Assembly (NCBI GenBank): GCA_030150335.1
Contig: JASLGC010000340.1
Span: 1-8,999 of the forward strand
Direction of reading: 5' to 3'
Origin: Flavobacterium sp.
Lineage (GTDB): Bacteria > Bacteroidota > Bacteroidia > Flavobacteriales > Flavobacteriaceae
DNA length: 8,999 nucleotides
The position numbers were made by a program, and so were the translations under genes. Below are positions 1-6,468 of this stretch, piece by piece. Numbering within the stretch: position 1 is the stretch's first letter; each line of letters begins with the position of its first letter. The notes below the pieces were generated by a model. It had not been told where the DNA came from. It was given only the letters and a program-made list of their open reading frames with translations, and searched no databases.

Positions 1-104
1 ATTCCTTCCACCTCAAGACCTAAGTCTGTTAAGATTTCTGAAGTTTCGTCTGGTGTAATGTCTAATTTAATGAATTGTTTTAACCAATTGTATGAAATCT
101 GCAT
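1..104 (-). CDS. pheT: Phenylalanine--tRNA ligase beta subunit, N-terminal fragment (cut by window edge)
   Basis: Translating the minus strand from the ATG at 104-102 gives a 34-residue open frame that begins MQISYNWLKQFIKLD and continues to a TDLGLEVEG-like stretch at the window edge. This is the characteristic start of bacterial PheT, the beta subunit of the alpha2-beta2 phenylalanyl-tRNA synthetase, which charges tRNA-Phe in the cytoplasm. Only the first residues are present; the tRNA-binding (EMAP-like), B3/B4, B5 and anticodon-binding domains would lie outside the window. A perfect TAnnTTTG -7 element lies 26 bases upstream, so the gene probably has its own promoter rather than reading through from the DCC gene. 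The identification rests on the short but distinctive N-terminus. Confidence 0.85.
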   Translation of the reverse strand, partial: MQISYNWLKQFIKLDITPDETSEILTDLGLEVEG

Positions 105-129
105 TCGAGAATAGTTTTTTATAAGTACG

Positions 130-137
130 CAAATATA
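130..137 (-). promoter_or_regulatory. Putative -7 promoter element for pheT
   Basis: On the minus strand the bases read TATATTTG, a perfect match to the Bacteroidota housekeeping -7 consensus TAnnTTTG, placed 26 bases before the pheT ATG. No convincing -33 TTTG is present at the usual spacing. The element is partly covered by one arm of an 8-base inverted repeat (128-135 and 163-170). Confidence 0.5.
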
Positions 138-205
138 AGCAATGCCTAAGTTTAAGTGAAATTATTTGCGATTAAAAAATCACAAAAAAGTATTAAGATT
201 GAAAA

Positions 206-619
206 TTATAGGAATTTCCGTTTGATAGATTGATTCGGAATCATGCAACTTTCTTTTTTTCCATACCATTTATAACGATTTTTAGCTATAAAATCATAAC
301 CAATATCAGTTAATGCCTTAGGAAATATAGAAAATATATTGATAAATACGTAAGGTAGCCCTAAGTACGATGCAATTTTAAAAGCAGCTTGTGATTTCAA
401 ATAGTAAGAAATTCCCGGTTGGTATAGCACAATGCTATCTGTTTTTTGTCTGTCAACACCTATGTAATCCAAAATCTGTTTGCCGATTTCAGAGTCTAAT
501 GAAGCAAATCTAAACTGGTCGTTTTTATCTGCTTTAATAACCTTTTGGACGGTGCTATCGCAAAGATTGCAAACACCGTCAAATAGAATTATCTTTTTAT
601 CACGTGGTATATCTAACAT
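206..619 (-). CDS. DCC-family thiol-disulfide oxidoreductase-like protein (DUF393)
   Basis: A 137-residue cytoplasmic protein of the DCC family (DUF393, YuxK-like). The family signature is clear: a beta strand followed by DGVCNLC at residues 14-20, giving a thioredoxin-like CxxC (Cys17, Cys20), and the conserved C-terminal part, with Ala-Lys-Asn-Arg-Tyr near 112-116, Trp118-Tyr-Gly-Lys and Cys125 followed by Met-Ile-Pro. Full length for the family. These proteins are proposed to be thiol-disulfide oxidoreductases on the basis of the CxxC; substrates are generally unknown. The ATG overlaps the stop of the upstream mutS2-like gene by one base (TAATG), so it is very likely co-transcribed and translationally coupled with it. 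There is no signal peptide. No clear GC-rich terminator follows before pheT. Family assignment is firm; biochemical function is inferred. Confidence 0.88.
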   Translation of the reverse strand: MLDIPRDKKIILFDGVCNLCDSTVQKVIKADKNDQFRFASLDSEIGKQILDYIGVDRQKTDSIVLYQPGISYYLKSQAAFKIASYLGLPYVFINIFSIFPKALTDIGYDFIAKNRYKWYGKKESCMIPNQSIKRKFL

Positions 620-2793
620 TATTTTTTACGTTGTACCATTTCCAGTTGGTCTAAACTCACTTTAGAAGTAAAGAACCCGTAGTTAACAGTAGCTTTATTT
701 TTTTCTATAACGTCAATTGTTCCAACAGAACGTCCGTCAATCATTCTAACTCTATCCCCAACTTTTAGTGGGAAATTAGTCTTGTTCTTAACTTGTTCTT
801 CTTGTTTTTTGACCTTTTCTTCTTTCTTTTCTTGGCGAATGACTTCAACTTTTTTCTCAACTTCTTTGATAAGCTCTTTTTGTTGAATCTCTTTCTCCTT
901 TTTCTCTTTTATCGTAACTTTTTTACGCTTAGAATTTTCAATTTCAACAACTTTTAATACCTCACCAAATAAAGTTTTCTTGCTTTTGTTGTTAAAGTAT
1001 TTTTCAGATAAATCATCTAATCGTTGACCAAGGGAAACCAAGCGTTGATTAGAGTCAAAAAGCTCTTGGTATCTCTCCAATTTCTCTTGAATCTTGGTAT
1101 TGATAGACTCCATTTTCTTGCTTTCTTCTCTTGCTTTAGATTCTTCCTCTTTTAAGTTTTGAGAAGTACGCTCCAATTTATGTCTTTCCTTTTGTAGGTT
1201 GGCAATCGTCTTGTCAAAACGTACTTTATCACCTTCAACTTTCTTCTTTGCTCGATTGATTAAGCTAAAAGGGATGCCGTTTTTCTGAGCTACTTCAAAA
1301 GTAAATGAACTACCAGCTTGCCCTACATTCAACTTATACATTGGTTCAAGTGACTTCTCGTCAAATAACATATTAGCATTCGTTGCATCTGGCAATTCAT
1401 CTGCAAGAATTTTCAAGTTTGTGTAGTGGGTTGTGATAATACCATACGCTTTACGGTCGTAAAATTCCTCTAAGAACACTTCTGCTAAAGCTCCTCCTAA
1501 TTCAGGGTCAGAACCTGTACCAAACTCATCAATTAAGAACAATGTTTTATCATTACATTTTTTCAAAAAGTAATTCATGTTCTTTAATCGATAACTATAT
1601 GTACTCAAATGGTTTTCGATAGATTGGTTATCTCCAATATCCGTTAGAATACGCTCAAATAAGAACGTTTTACTGCGTTCGTGTACCGGAATCAACAATC
1701 CAGATTGCAACATTAACTGTAGTAAACCAACTGTTTTCAAAGTAATACTCTTACCACCAGCATTTGGTCCTGAAATAACAATAATTCTACTTCCTTCTTC
1801 TAATTGAATAGTCTGAGGGTAGGTAGGTTTTCTCTTTTCTCTATTGTTTAACAATAGAATAGGGTGGTATGCCTCTCTGAAATACATTTCTCTTTCTTGA
1901 GAAATTTCAGGTAGTAAACCATTGATTTTATTAGCATACTTAGCCTTTGCAGCTGTAACGTCTATATAAGTTAAAAAACCTTGATAGTCTATCAGTAATT
2001 CTCTGAAAGGACGAATAGTATTTGTCAAGCTCTTTAGAATACGAACAATCTCCTCACGTTCTTCATACTCCAAGTTGTTCAACTCTCTTGAATAACGCAG
2101 TGTTGCTTCTGGTTCAATGTAAACGATACTTCCCGTTTTCGATTGACCAAGTACACTACCTTTTACCTTGCGTCTATGCATTGCCATTACAGCCAACACA
2201 CGTCTGTTTTCAACCACTGTTTCGCGGATGTCATCAAGATAACCAGCACTATTGTATTGCGATAAAGCAGAGCCAAAACTCTGGTTTATTTTTCCTCTTA
2301 CCAAGTTTATATTCTTGCGAATATTCATCAAGTCAAGAGAAGCGTTATCTTTTATTTCTCCATATTTATCCAACACGTTTTCAATCTCCTTTAAGATGCT
2401 TTTCTCAAGGGGAAGTTCTATTGCTTCTTGGTATAAATTAGGGTAATACTCTTCAAATTTCTTTAAGTAAACAAGCAATGCAAGTGTTGTTTCTGTTAAT
2501 GTGAAAATCTTCTTGAAGCTACTAACTTCAAGGAAACTATCTTCAATACCCAAAAATTTTAATTCGTAGTTAATTCCATCGAAGTAATGATTAGGGATAA
2601 TGTTGTTATTAGTAAAAGAAGAAACGTATTCCGAAGTCTGTTTTAATGACTGAATAGTAGCTTCTTCCGTTTTATATGGGCCGATTTCCATAGCTGCTTC
2701 TTTACCAGCTTCCGTAACACAGAGTGCAGAAACAGTTTCTAAAACAGTATTGAATTCTAAATCTTGTAATGTCTTTTTGTTTATTGATGTCAT
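619..2793 (-). CDS. MutS2-family ATPase lacking the C-terminal Smr domain
   Basis: A 724-residue MutS2-type protein. The N-terminal half is the helical core/lever region (about 1-310), including a GSVLGQSKTGSIVYIEPE stretch at 212-229 typical of MutS2. The ABC-type ATPase follows: Walker A GPNAGGKS at 342-349, a signature-like STYSYRL at 397-403, Walker B ending LIDEFGTGSDP at 420-430 (Asp422, Glu423) and H-loop TTHY at 454-457. About 510-600 is predicted coiled coil, then a very Lys/Glu-rich linker (about 612-670) and a KOW-like beta segment (about 676-722), where the protein ends. Canonical MutS2 is about 780 residues and ends in an Smr nuclease domain; no Smr motif is seen here. MutS2 proteins are linked to suppression of recombination and, in some bacteria, to collided ribosomes. 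The ATG at 2793-2791 has a well-placed -7 element and its stop overlaps the DCC gene start. Confidence 0.92.
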   Translation of the reverse strand: MTSINKKTLQDLEFNTVLETVSALCVTEAGKEAAMEIGPYKTEEATIQSLKQTSEYVSSFTNNNIIPNHYFDGINYELKFLGIEDSFLEVSSFKKIFTLTETTLALLVYLKKFEEYYPNLYQEAIELPLEKSILKEIENVLDKYGEIKDNASLDLMNIRKNINLVRGKINQSFGSALSQYNSAGYLDDIRETVVENRRVLAVMAMHRRKVKGSVLGQSKTGSIVYIEPEATLRYSRELNNLEYEEREEIVRILKSLTNTIRPFRELLIDYQGFLTYIDVTAAKAKYANKINGLLPEISQEREMYFREAYHPILLLNNREKRKPTYPQTIQLEEGSRIIVISGPNAGGKSITLKTVGLLQLMLQSGLLIPVHERSKTFLFERILTDIGDNQSIENHLSTYSYRLKNMNYFLKKCNDKTLFLIDEFGTGSDPELGGALAEVFLEEFYDRKAYGIITTHYTNLKILADELPDATNANMLFDEKSLEPMYKLNVGQAGSSFTFEVAQKNGIPFSLINRAKKKVEGDKVRFDKTIANLQKERHKLERTSQNLKEEESKAREESKKMESINTKIQEKLERYQELFDSNQRLVSLGQRLDDLSEKYFNNKSKKTLFGEVLKVVEIENSKRKKVTIKEKKEKEIQQKELIKEVEKKVEVIRQEKKEEKVKKQEEQVKNKTNFPLKVGDRVRMIDGRSVGTIDVIEKNKATVNYGFFTSKVSLDQLEMVQRKK

Positions 2794-2815
2794 TCTTTGT
2801 AAATGAGATTGAATA

Positions 2816-2823
2816 CAAAAATA
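2816..2823 (-). promoter_or_regulatory. Putative -7 promoter element for the mutS2-like/DCC operon
   Basis: On the minus strand the bases read TATTTTTG, a perfect TAnnTTTG match, 22 bases before the start codon of the mutS2-like gene. The nearest upstream TTTG lies 26 bases away, longer than the usual spacing, so the -33 element is weak. A small dyad (CTTTTCA/TGAAAAG, 2845-2860) covers the -33 area. Confidence 0.5.
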
Positions 2824-3630
2824 CTACTATTTGAATTAATAATCCTTTTCAAATGAAAAGTTGTACAAATGGCAGTTAAAAATATACAAGTCGTTGCAGT
2901 AAGTTATAACGTATTATTTATCTCAAAGTGATAATTAAAGCACAGGGTGAGTCTCTAAAATCTGTTTTGATGAGCATGGCTAACTTAGTGATAGGGGCAA
3001 AAGGTGGAGCATTTTAAATGCTAACATCTTATGAGAATAGCTAAATATATAACGATAAGTTCTTAGTAAAAATAGATGGTAAATGAGATGCTTTTAGAAC
3101 AAATGAAAAGGCTGAAAATGCGCTTTTGTAAGTCTAAATTTAGCGTAAGTCTTATAAAATTAAGTAAATATGATTTTATTGGGAAGTCTAAGAAAAGGTT
3201 TAATGGTGGTATAATTGGTATTTATTCGCTAAGAAGTCTTCTAACCAAATGAAATCGAATGGAATTATTTAGCACATGAAAATCAATGCAATAAAGATGG
3301 CCATTTAATAGACTCTTAGATTGTCAATTTGTTATGTAGAATGTAGTGTTAAATGAGTTGTTTTTAATGAGGCGTATTGGGTCAGATGATGACAAAACGA
3401 AGGATTGTTGATGCAAATGAGTCATTTTTAAAAAACTGTGTAATAGAAAGTTATATATTGCAATGAAGTAAGAAAGAAAAAGTTAGCTAATGCGAATTTA
3501 TGGTTATTAAAAGTCGAATATATTTTGGTAACCCTAATCTCTATCATATAAAAATAAGTTTAAAAAGTGTATTTTGTCTATTGTTTAACTAACCTGATTT
3601 CAACGAAATTAGGTGTAAAATGAAATAATT
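2824..3630. other. Long gene-free stretch, possible decayed gene
   Basis: This stretch of about 800 bases holds no intact gene that I can support on either strand. On the plus strand, a short ORF from ATG 2869 (MAVKNIQVVAVSYNV...) stops at 2931. The overlapping frame starting at 2928 then reads as plausible protein through about 3130, but with in-frame stops at roughly 3015, 3042, 3081 and 3126. Further on, another frame gives PNEIEWNYLAHENQCNKDG from 3245 with a TAG soon after, and a later MMTKRRIVDANESF-like segment near 3390. The fragments look more protein-like than random A+T-rich DNA, but stop frequency is near chance. I recognise no family. The last 60 bases contain a strong dyad and presumably the CoA-transferase promoter. 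Confidence 0.45.
3592..3614 (+). promoter_or_regulatory. Strong dyad/hairpin in the CoA-transferase leader
   Basis: ACCTGATTTC at 3592-3601 pairs with GAAATTAGGT at 3605-3614 around a 3-base AAC centre. Nine of ten pairs are Watson-Crick and the tenth (3596 with 3610) is a G-U pair in RNA. It ends 16 bases before the ATG at 3631. There is no T-run after it, so it is not a typical terminator. It could be an operator for a dimeric repressor or activator, or an mRNA hairpin affecting translation. A possible degenerate -7 box (TATTTTG at 3570-3576) lies just upstream, which would place the dyad at or just after the transcription start. Confidence 0.5.
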
Positions 3631-4896
3631 ATGAAGTATGTATCAGCGTCAGAAGCGGCAAAGGTTGTAAAATCTGGAGATAGAGTTTACGTACATGCAG
3701 CTGCGGCAACTCCAAATATATTAACTAAAGCAATTACAGAAAGAGCAGAGGAGTTGCGCAATGTTGAGTTCTGCCATATTCACACAGAAGGAGATGCGCC
3801 TTATGCAGACCCAGCATTAGCAGATAGTTTCCATGTGAACTCTTTATTTATAGGAAAAAATGTTCGACATACAATAGCAGCAGGTAACGGTTCATATACG
3901 CCAGTCTTTTTGAGTGAAATTCCCAATTTATTCAGAAAAGGGGCTTTACCTTTAGACGTTGTGCTAATACAAGTTTCCCCACCTGACGAACATGGTTTCT
4001 GCTCACTTGGGGTATCTGTAGAGGCAACAGTAGCCGCAATGGAATGTGGGAAAATAGTTATAGCACAGGTTAATTCCTTTATGCCAAGAACGTTTGGAGA
4101 TAGCGTGCTACATATTTCAAAAATTGATATGGCTGTAGAGCACCATTGTCCAATACACGCTTCCGAGCCAGCAGCTATTACTGATATAGAGGCTAAGATA
4201 GGTGGATTTATTGCAGAGTTGATTGAAGATGAGAGTACTTTGCAAATGGGAATTGGAAATATTCCAAACGCTGTATTGGCACAATTAGGCAATCATAAAG
4301 ATTTGGGATTACACACAGAGATGTTTTCTGACGGGGTGATTGATTTAATTGAAAGCGGCGTAATTAATTGTTCTAAAAAAACAATAGCAAAAGGACGAGC
4401 ATTGGCGACTTTTTTATTGGGTTCTGAACGCTTGTATAAATTTGTAGACAACAATCCGTTTATTGTCTTGAAAGAATCAAGTTTTGTAAACGATACATCT
4501 ATCATTCGAGAAAATCCAAAAATGGTAGCAATCAATTCTGCGTTAGAAGTAGACTTAACAGGACAGGTATGTGCAGATTCAATAGGAACTAAAATGTATT
4601 CAGGAGTAGGCGGGCAGATGGATTTCGTACGAGGGGCTTCTTTGAGCAAAGGAGGAAAAGCTATTATTGCGCTGTCTTCTGTGAGTAATAAAGGTATCAA
4701 TCGAATAGTTCCTTTCTTGAAGCAAGGAGCAGGTGTAGTTACTACTCGAGCTCATGTGCAATATATAGTAACAGAGTATGGGGTAGCTGATTTATATGGT
4801 AAAACGTTACAGCAACGTGTGCACGCAATGGCAGAAATTGCACATCCAAAATTCAGAGAAGAAATACTAAAAGAATATTGTGATAGTATCAAGTAA
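3631..4896 (+). CDS. Acetyl-CoA hydrolase/4-hydroxybutyrate CoA-transferase family protein
   Basis: A 421-residue cytoplasmic class I CoA-transferase of the acetyl-CoA hydrolase/transferase family, full length. Such enzymes move CoA between an acyl-CoA and a carboxylic acid through a glutamyl-CoA thioester. Visible landmarks are the N-terminal domain (about 1-180) with VSPPDEHGFCSLG at 115-127, GIGNIP at 207-212, the catalytic glutamate in LHTEMFSDG (Glu230), GVGGQMDFVRGA at 325-336 in the CoA-binding part, and TEYGVADLYGK at 381-391. Closest by motif to 4-hydroxybutyrate and acetate/butyrate-type CoA-transferases, but the acid used cannot be told from sequence. The gene is monocistronic: a gene-free region and a dyad lie before it, and a terminator follows 11 bases after the stop. 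The ATG matches the expected family N-terminus. No Shine-Dalgarno is seen, as usual for this phylum. Confidence 0.93.
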   Translation: MKYVSASEAAKVVKSGDRVYVHAAAATPNILTKAITERAEELRNVEFCHIHTEGDAPYADPALADSFHVNSLFIGKNVRHTIAAGNGSYTPVFLSEIPNLFRKGALPLDVVLIQVSPPDEHGFCSLGVSVEATVAAMECGKIVIAQVNSFMPRTFGDSVLHISKIDMAVEHHCPIHASEPAAITDIEAKIGGFIAELIEDESTLQMGIGNIPNAVLAQLGNHKDLGLHTEMFSDGVIDLIESGVINCSKKTIAKGRALATFLLGSERLYKFVDNNPFIVLKESSFVNDTSIIRENPKMVAINSALEVDLTGQVCADSIGTKMYSGVGGQMDFVRGASLSKGGKAIIALSSVSNKGINRIVPFLKQGAGVVTTRAHVQYIVTEYGVADLYGKTLQQRVHAMAEIAHPKFREEILKEYCDSIK

Positions 4897-4906
4897 TAGG
4901 TAAAGA

Positions 4907-4931
4907 AAAAGGAGGTCATTGACCTCCTTTT
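4907..4931. terminator. Bidirectional intrinsic terminator between convergent genes
   Basis: AAAAGGAGGTC at 4907-4917 and GACCTCCTTTT at 4921-4931 form a perfect 11-pair stem with a 3-base ATT loop. T-rich tracts follow on both strands. It sits between the stop of the CoA-transferase (4896) and the stop of the convergent 482-residue gene (4937), so it can end transcription from both sides. Confidence 0.92.
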
Positions 4932-4936
4932 GTGTA

Positions 4937-6385
4937 TTATTTTTTCTTGTATCCGAAAAGTTCTTTTTCTTTGATAATTTTAGAAATACCCTCAGGTAAT
5001 TTATCTTCCCATCCTTCTTGATTTTGTTGTAGAAGTTTAAGAACATCTCTTGAAAAGATAGATAAATTCTCTTTTTGGTAATCGTCAATATCAATGATTT
5101 GCTCAGCCTTTTTAAAGAATTTATAAAGCTCTTTAATATGTAAGTCCACTTTTAAGTTTGTAGAATCAACGATTTGATTTTCTTCATTAAGCATAGGGTA
5201 CAAGAAAATCTTCATGTCATTTCTAAACAACTTACCAAGTCCTTCTAAGATTCCTCCTGTCAAGTGCTTGTAGTATTTCTCTTCAAAAATGTTCAACAAG
5301 CTACTAACACCCATTGCTAATGCAATTTTTTGGTCAGTGTACTTAGAGAAGTATTCCGTTAGTTTGTAGTACTCTTGGTAGTTTGAAATCATTACCGTTT
5401 GTCCTAACGAACAAAGTAAATCAGCTCTGTGTAAGAAATCGATTTCATCTAATTCACCCTCAGATAATAAGTTAGAAAGTGTAATCTCAAAAACAACTTT
5501 AGTATTGTTTTCAGACAAGTTATTCGTTGACATAAACTTAGCAAGTGATTTCTTGTATAAGTTCATGTTTACAATAGTTACGGGTCTGTAGCTACCTCTT
5601 AATGCTAAAATATTTTGTTTGTATAGTGCATTTGCAGGTAATATACTACGTCCGTCAGGGCTAAACATAACCGCTTCCGTCATTCCGTTTTTAACTAAAA
5701 GTAAACTCATCAAGCGATTGTCAACTTTTTCAAATAATGGACCAGAGAAGTTGATACTGTCAATCTCAATTTGGTCTTTATCAATGTGGTCGTAAAGGCT
5801 ATAGATTAATTTTTTAGGATCGTGATGTTGGTAATATGCACCATAAATCAAGTTAACTCCTAATATACCTAAGGTTTCTTGTTGTAGTTTAGAATCAGTT
5901 TCTTTGAATTGAATGTGAAGTACAATCTTACTGTATTCTTGATCAGATTCACCTTGAAACATAATACCTACCCAACCGTGACCTTTGTTCTTTTTCGAGT
6001 AGTCAATTGTAGCAACTGTATTTGCGTAACTAAAGAAAGTTTTTGTAGGGTTTTCAGCTCTCACCAAGCGATCCTCAATTTTCTTTGTTTCGTAGTCCAA
6101 CATTTTAATTAGACGACTTTCTGTTACATATCTCCCGTCTTCTTCAACGGTGTAAATAGCGTCACTAAATACTTTATCATAAGCAGACATTGCCTTAGCA
6201 ACTGTTCTTGAAGAACCCCCAGCTCTAAAGAAATGACGAACAGTCTCTTGTCCTGCTCCAATTTCTGCGAATGTTCCGTATATATTATTATTTAAGTTAA
6301 TGCGAAGAGCTTTGTCTGATATGGCAGGCTGATGCTCTATAATTCTATCTCCTTCTAATACTAAATCTTCTGCAAATTTTTTCAT
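4937..6385 (-). CDS. Conserved protein of unknown function, 482 residues
   Basis: I recognise this as a conserved bacterial protein type but cannot assign a function. It has no signal peptide and no membrane segments, so it is probably cytoplasmic. The N-terminal third looks the most conserved: FAEIGAGQETVRHFF at 39-53, AGGSSRTVAKAMSAYDK at 55-71, RLIKMLDYE at 91-99, FFSYANTV at 117-124 and GHGWVGIMFQ at 135-144. The Gly-Ala-Gly and Ala-Gly-Gly-Ser-Ser segments could be ligand-binding loops, but no standard P-loop, Rossmann or nuclease motif is evident. The C-terminal part is more variable and charged, ending in Lys-rich residues. It is monocistronic, with its own -7 element (TAGGTTTG) 18 bases upstream and a strong terminator downstream. 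The ATG at 6385-6383 fits that promoter. It is transcribed divergently from the PhnP-like hydrolase. Confidence 0.88.
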   Translation of the reverse strand: MKKFAEDLVLEGDRIIEHQPAISDKALRINLNNNIYGTFAEIGAGQETVRHFFRAGGSSRTVAKAMSAYDKVFSDAIYTVEEDGRYVTESRLIKMLDYETKKIEDRLVRAENPTKTFFSYANTVATIDYSKKNKGHGWVGIMFQGESDQEYSKIVLHIQFKETDSKLQQETLGILGVNLIYGAYYQHHDPKKLIYSLYDHIDKDQIEIDSINFSGPLFEKVDNRLMSLLLVKNGMTEAVMFSPDGRSILPANALYKQNILALRGSYRPVTIVNMNLYKKSLAKFMSTNNLSENNTKVVFEITLSNLLSEGELDEIDFLHRADLLCSLGQTVMISNYQEYYKLTEYFSKYTDQKIALAMGVSSLLNIFEEKYYKHLTGGILEGLGKLFRNDMKIFLYPMLNEENQIVDSTNLKVDLHIKELYKFFKKAEQIIDIDDYQKENLSIFSRDVLKLLQQNQEGWEDKLPEGISKIIKEKELFGYKKK

Positions 6386-6402
6386 CTGTAAGCTATTTTA
6401 AA

Positions 6403-6410
6403 CAAACCTA
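6403..6410 (-). promoter_or_regulatory. Putative -7 promoter element for the 482-residue gene
   Basis: The minus strand reads TAGGTTTG, a perfect TAnnTTTG match, ending 18 bases before the ATG at 6385. A TTTG about 15 bases upstream could act as a -33 element, though the spacing is slightly short. Confidence 0.55.
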
Positions 6411-6442
6411 ACAAATATCGTACAACAAAAAAAGATAAACCT

Positions 6443-6450
6443 TATTTTTG
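6443..6450 (+). promoter_or_regulatory. Putative -7 promoter element for the PhnP-like hydrolase cluster
   Basis: The plus strand reads TATTTTTG, a perfect TAnnTTTG match. Transcription would begin near 6456-6458, shortly before the TTG start proposed at 6469. This excludes the upstream in-frame TTG at 6448, which lies inside the element. No clear -33 TTTG is present upstream. Confidence 0.55.
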
Positions 6451-6468
6451 TGGAAAATTTATAGCGTT

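Noticed and set aside
480..665. Plus-strand open frame opposite the DCC/mutS2 junction
   Set aside because: It is antisense to two genes with firm family motifs and has no recognisable domain or promoter.
2022..2446. Two plus-strand open frames opposite the mutS2-like gene
   Set aside because: They overlap each other in different frames, are antisense to a clear MutS2 coding region, and their translations are rich in Cys/Leu/Ser with no domain.
3008..3022. Perfect 15-base palindrome AGCATTT-T-AAATGCT
   Set aside because: It is short and A+T-rich, with no associated gene, T-run or promoter, so chance is a sufficient explanation.
3076..3252. 58-residue plus-strand ORF inside the gene-free region
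   Set aside because: It is basic and low in information, has no recognised motif or promoter, and competes with the more protein-like fragments in the neighbouring frames.
2800..3420. Recurring AAATGAG/AAATGAAA words in the gene-free region, considered as a repeat array
   Set aside because: The copies are only 7-10 bases, irregularly spaced and built from common A+T-rich words, so they do not form a CRISPR or tandem repeat.
3801..4700. Two minus-strand open frames opposite the CoA-transferase
   Set aside because: They mirror the codon bias of the real gene, which has intact catalytic motifs along the whole stretch.
4867..5094. Minus-strand open frame across the terminator and the end of the 482-residue gene
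   Set aside because: It runs through a strong terminator and overlaps a long conserved gene in another frame.
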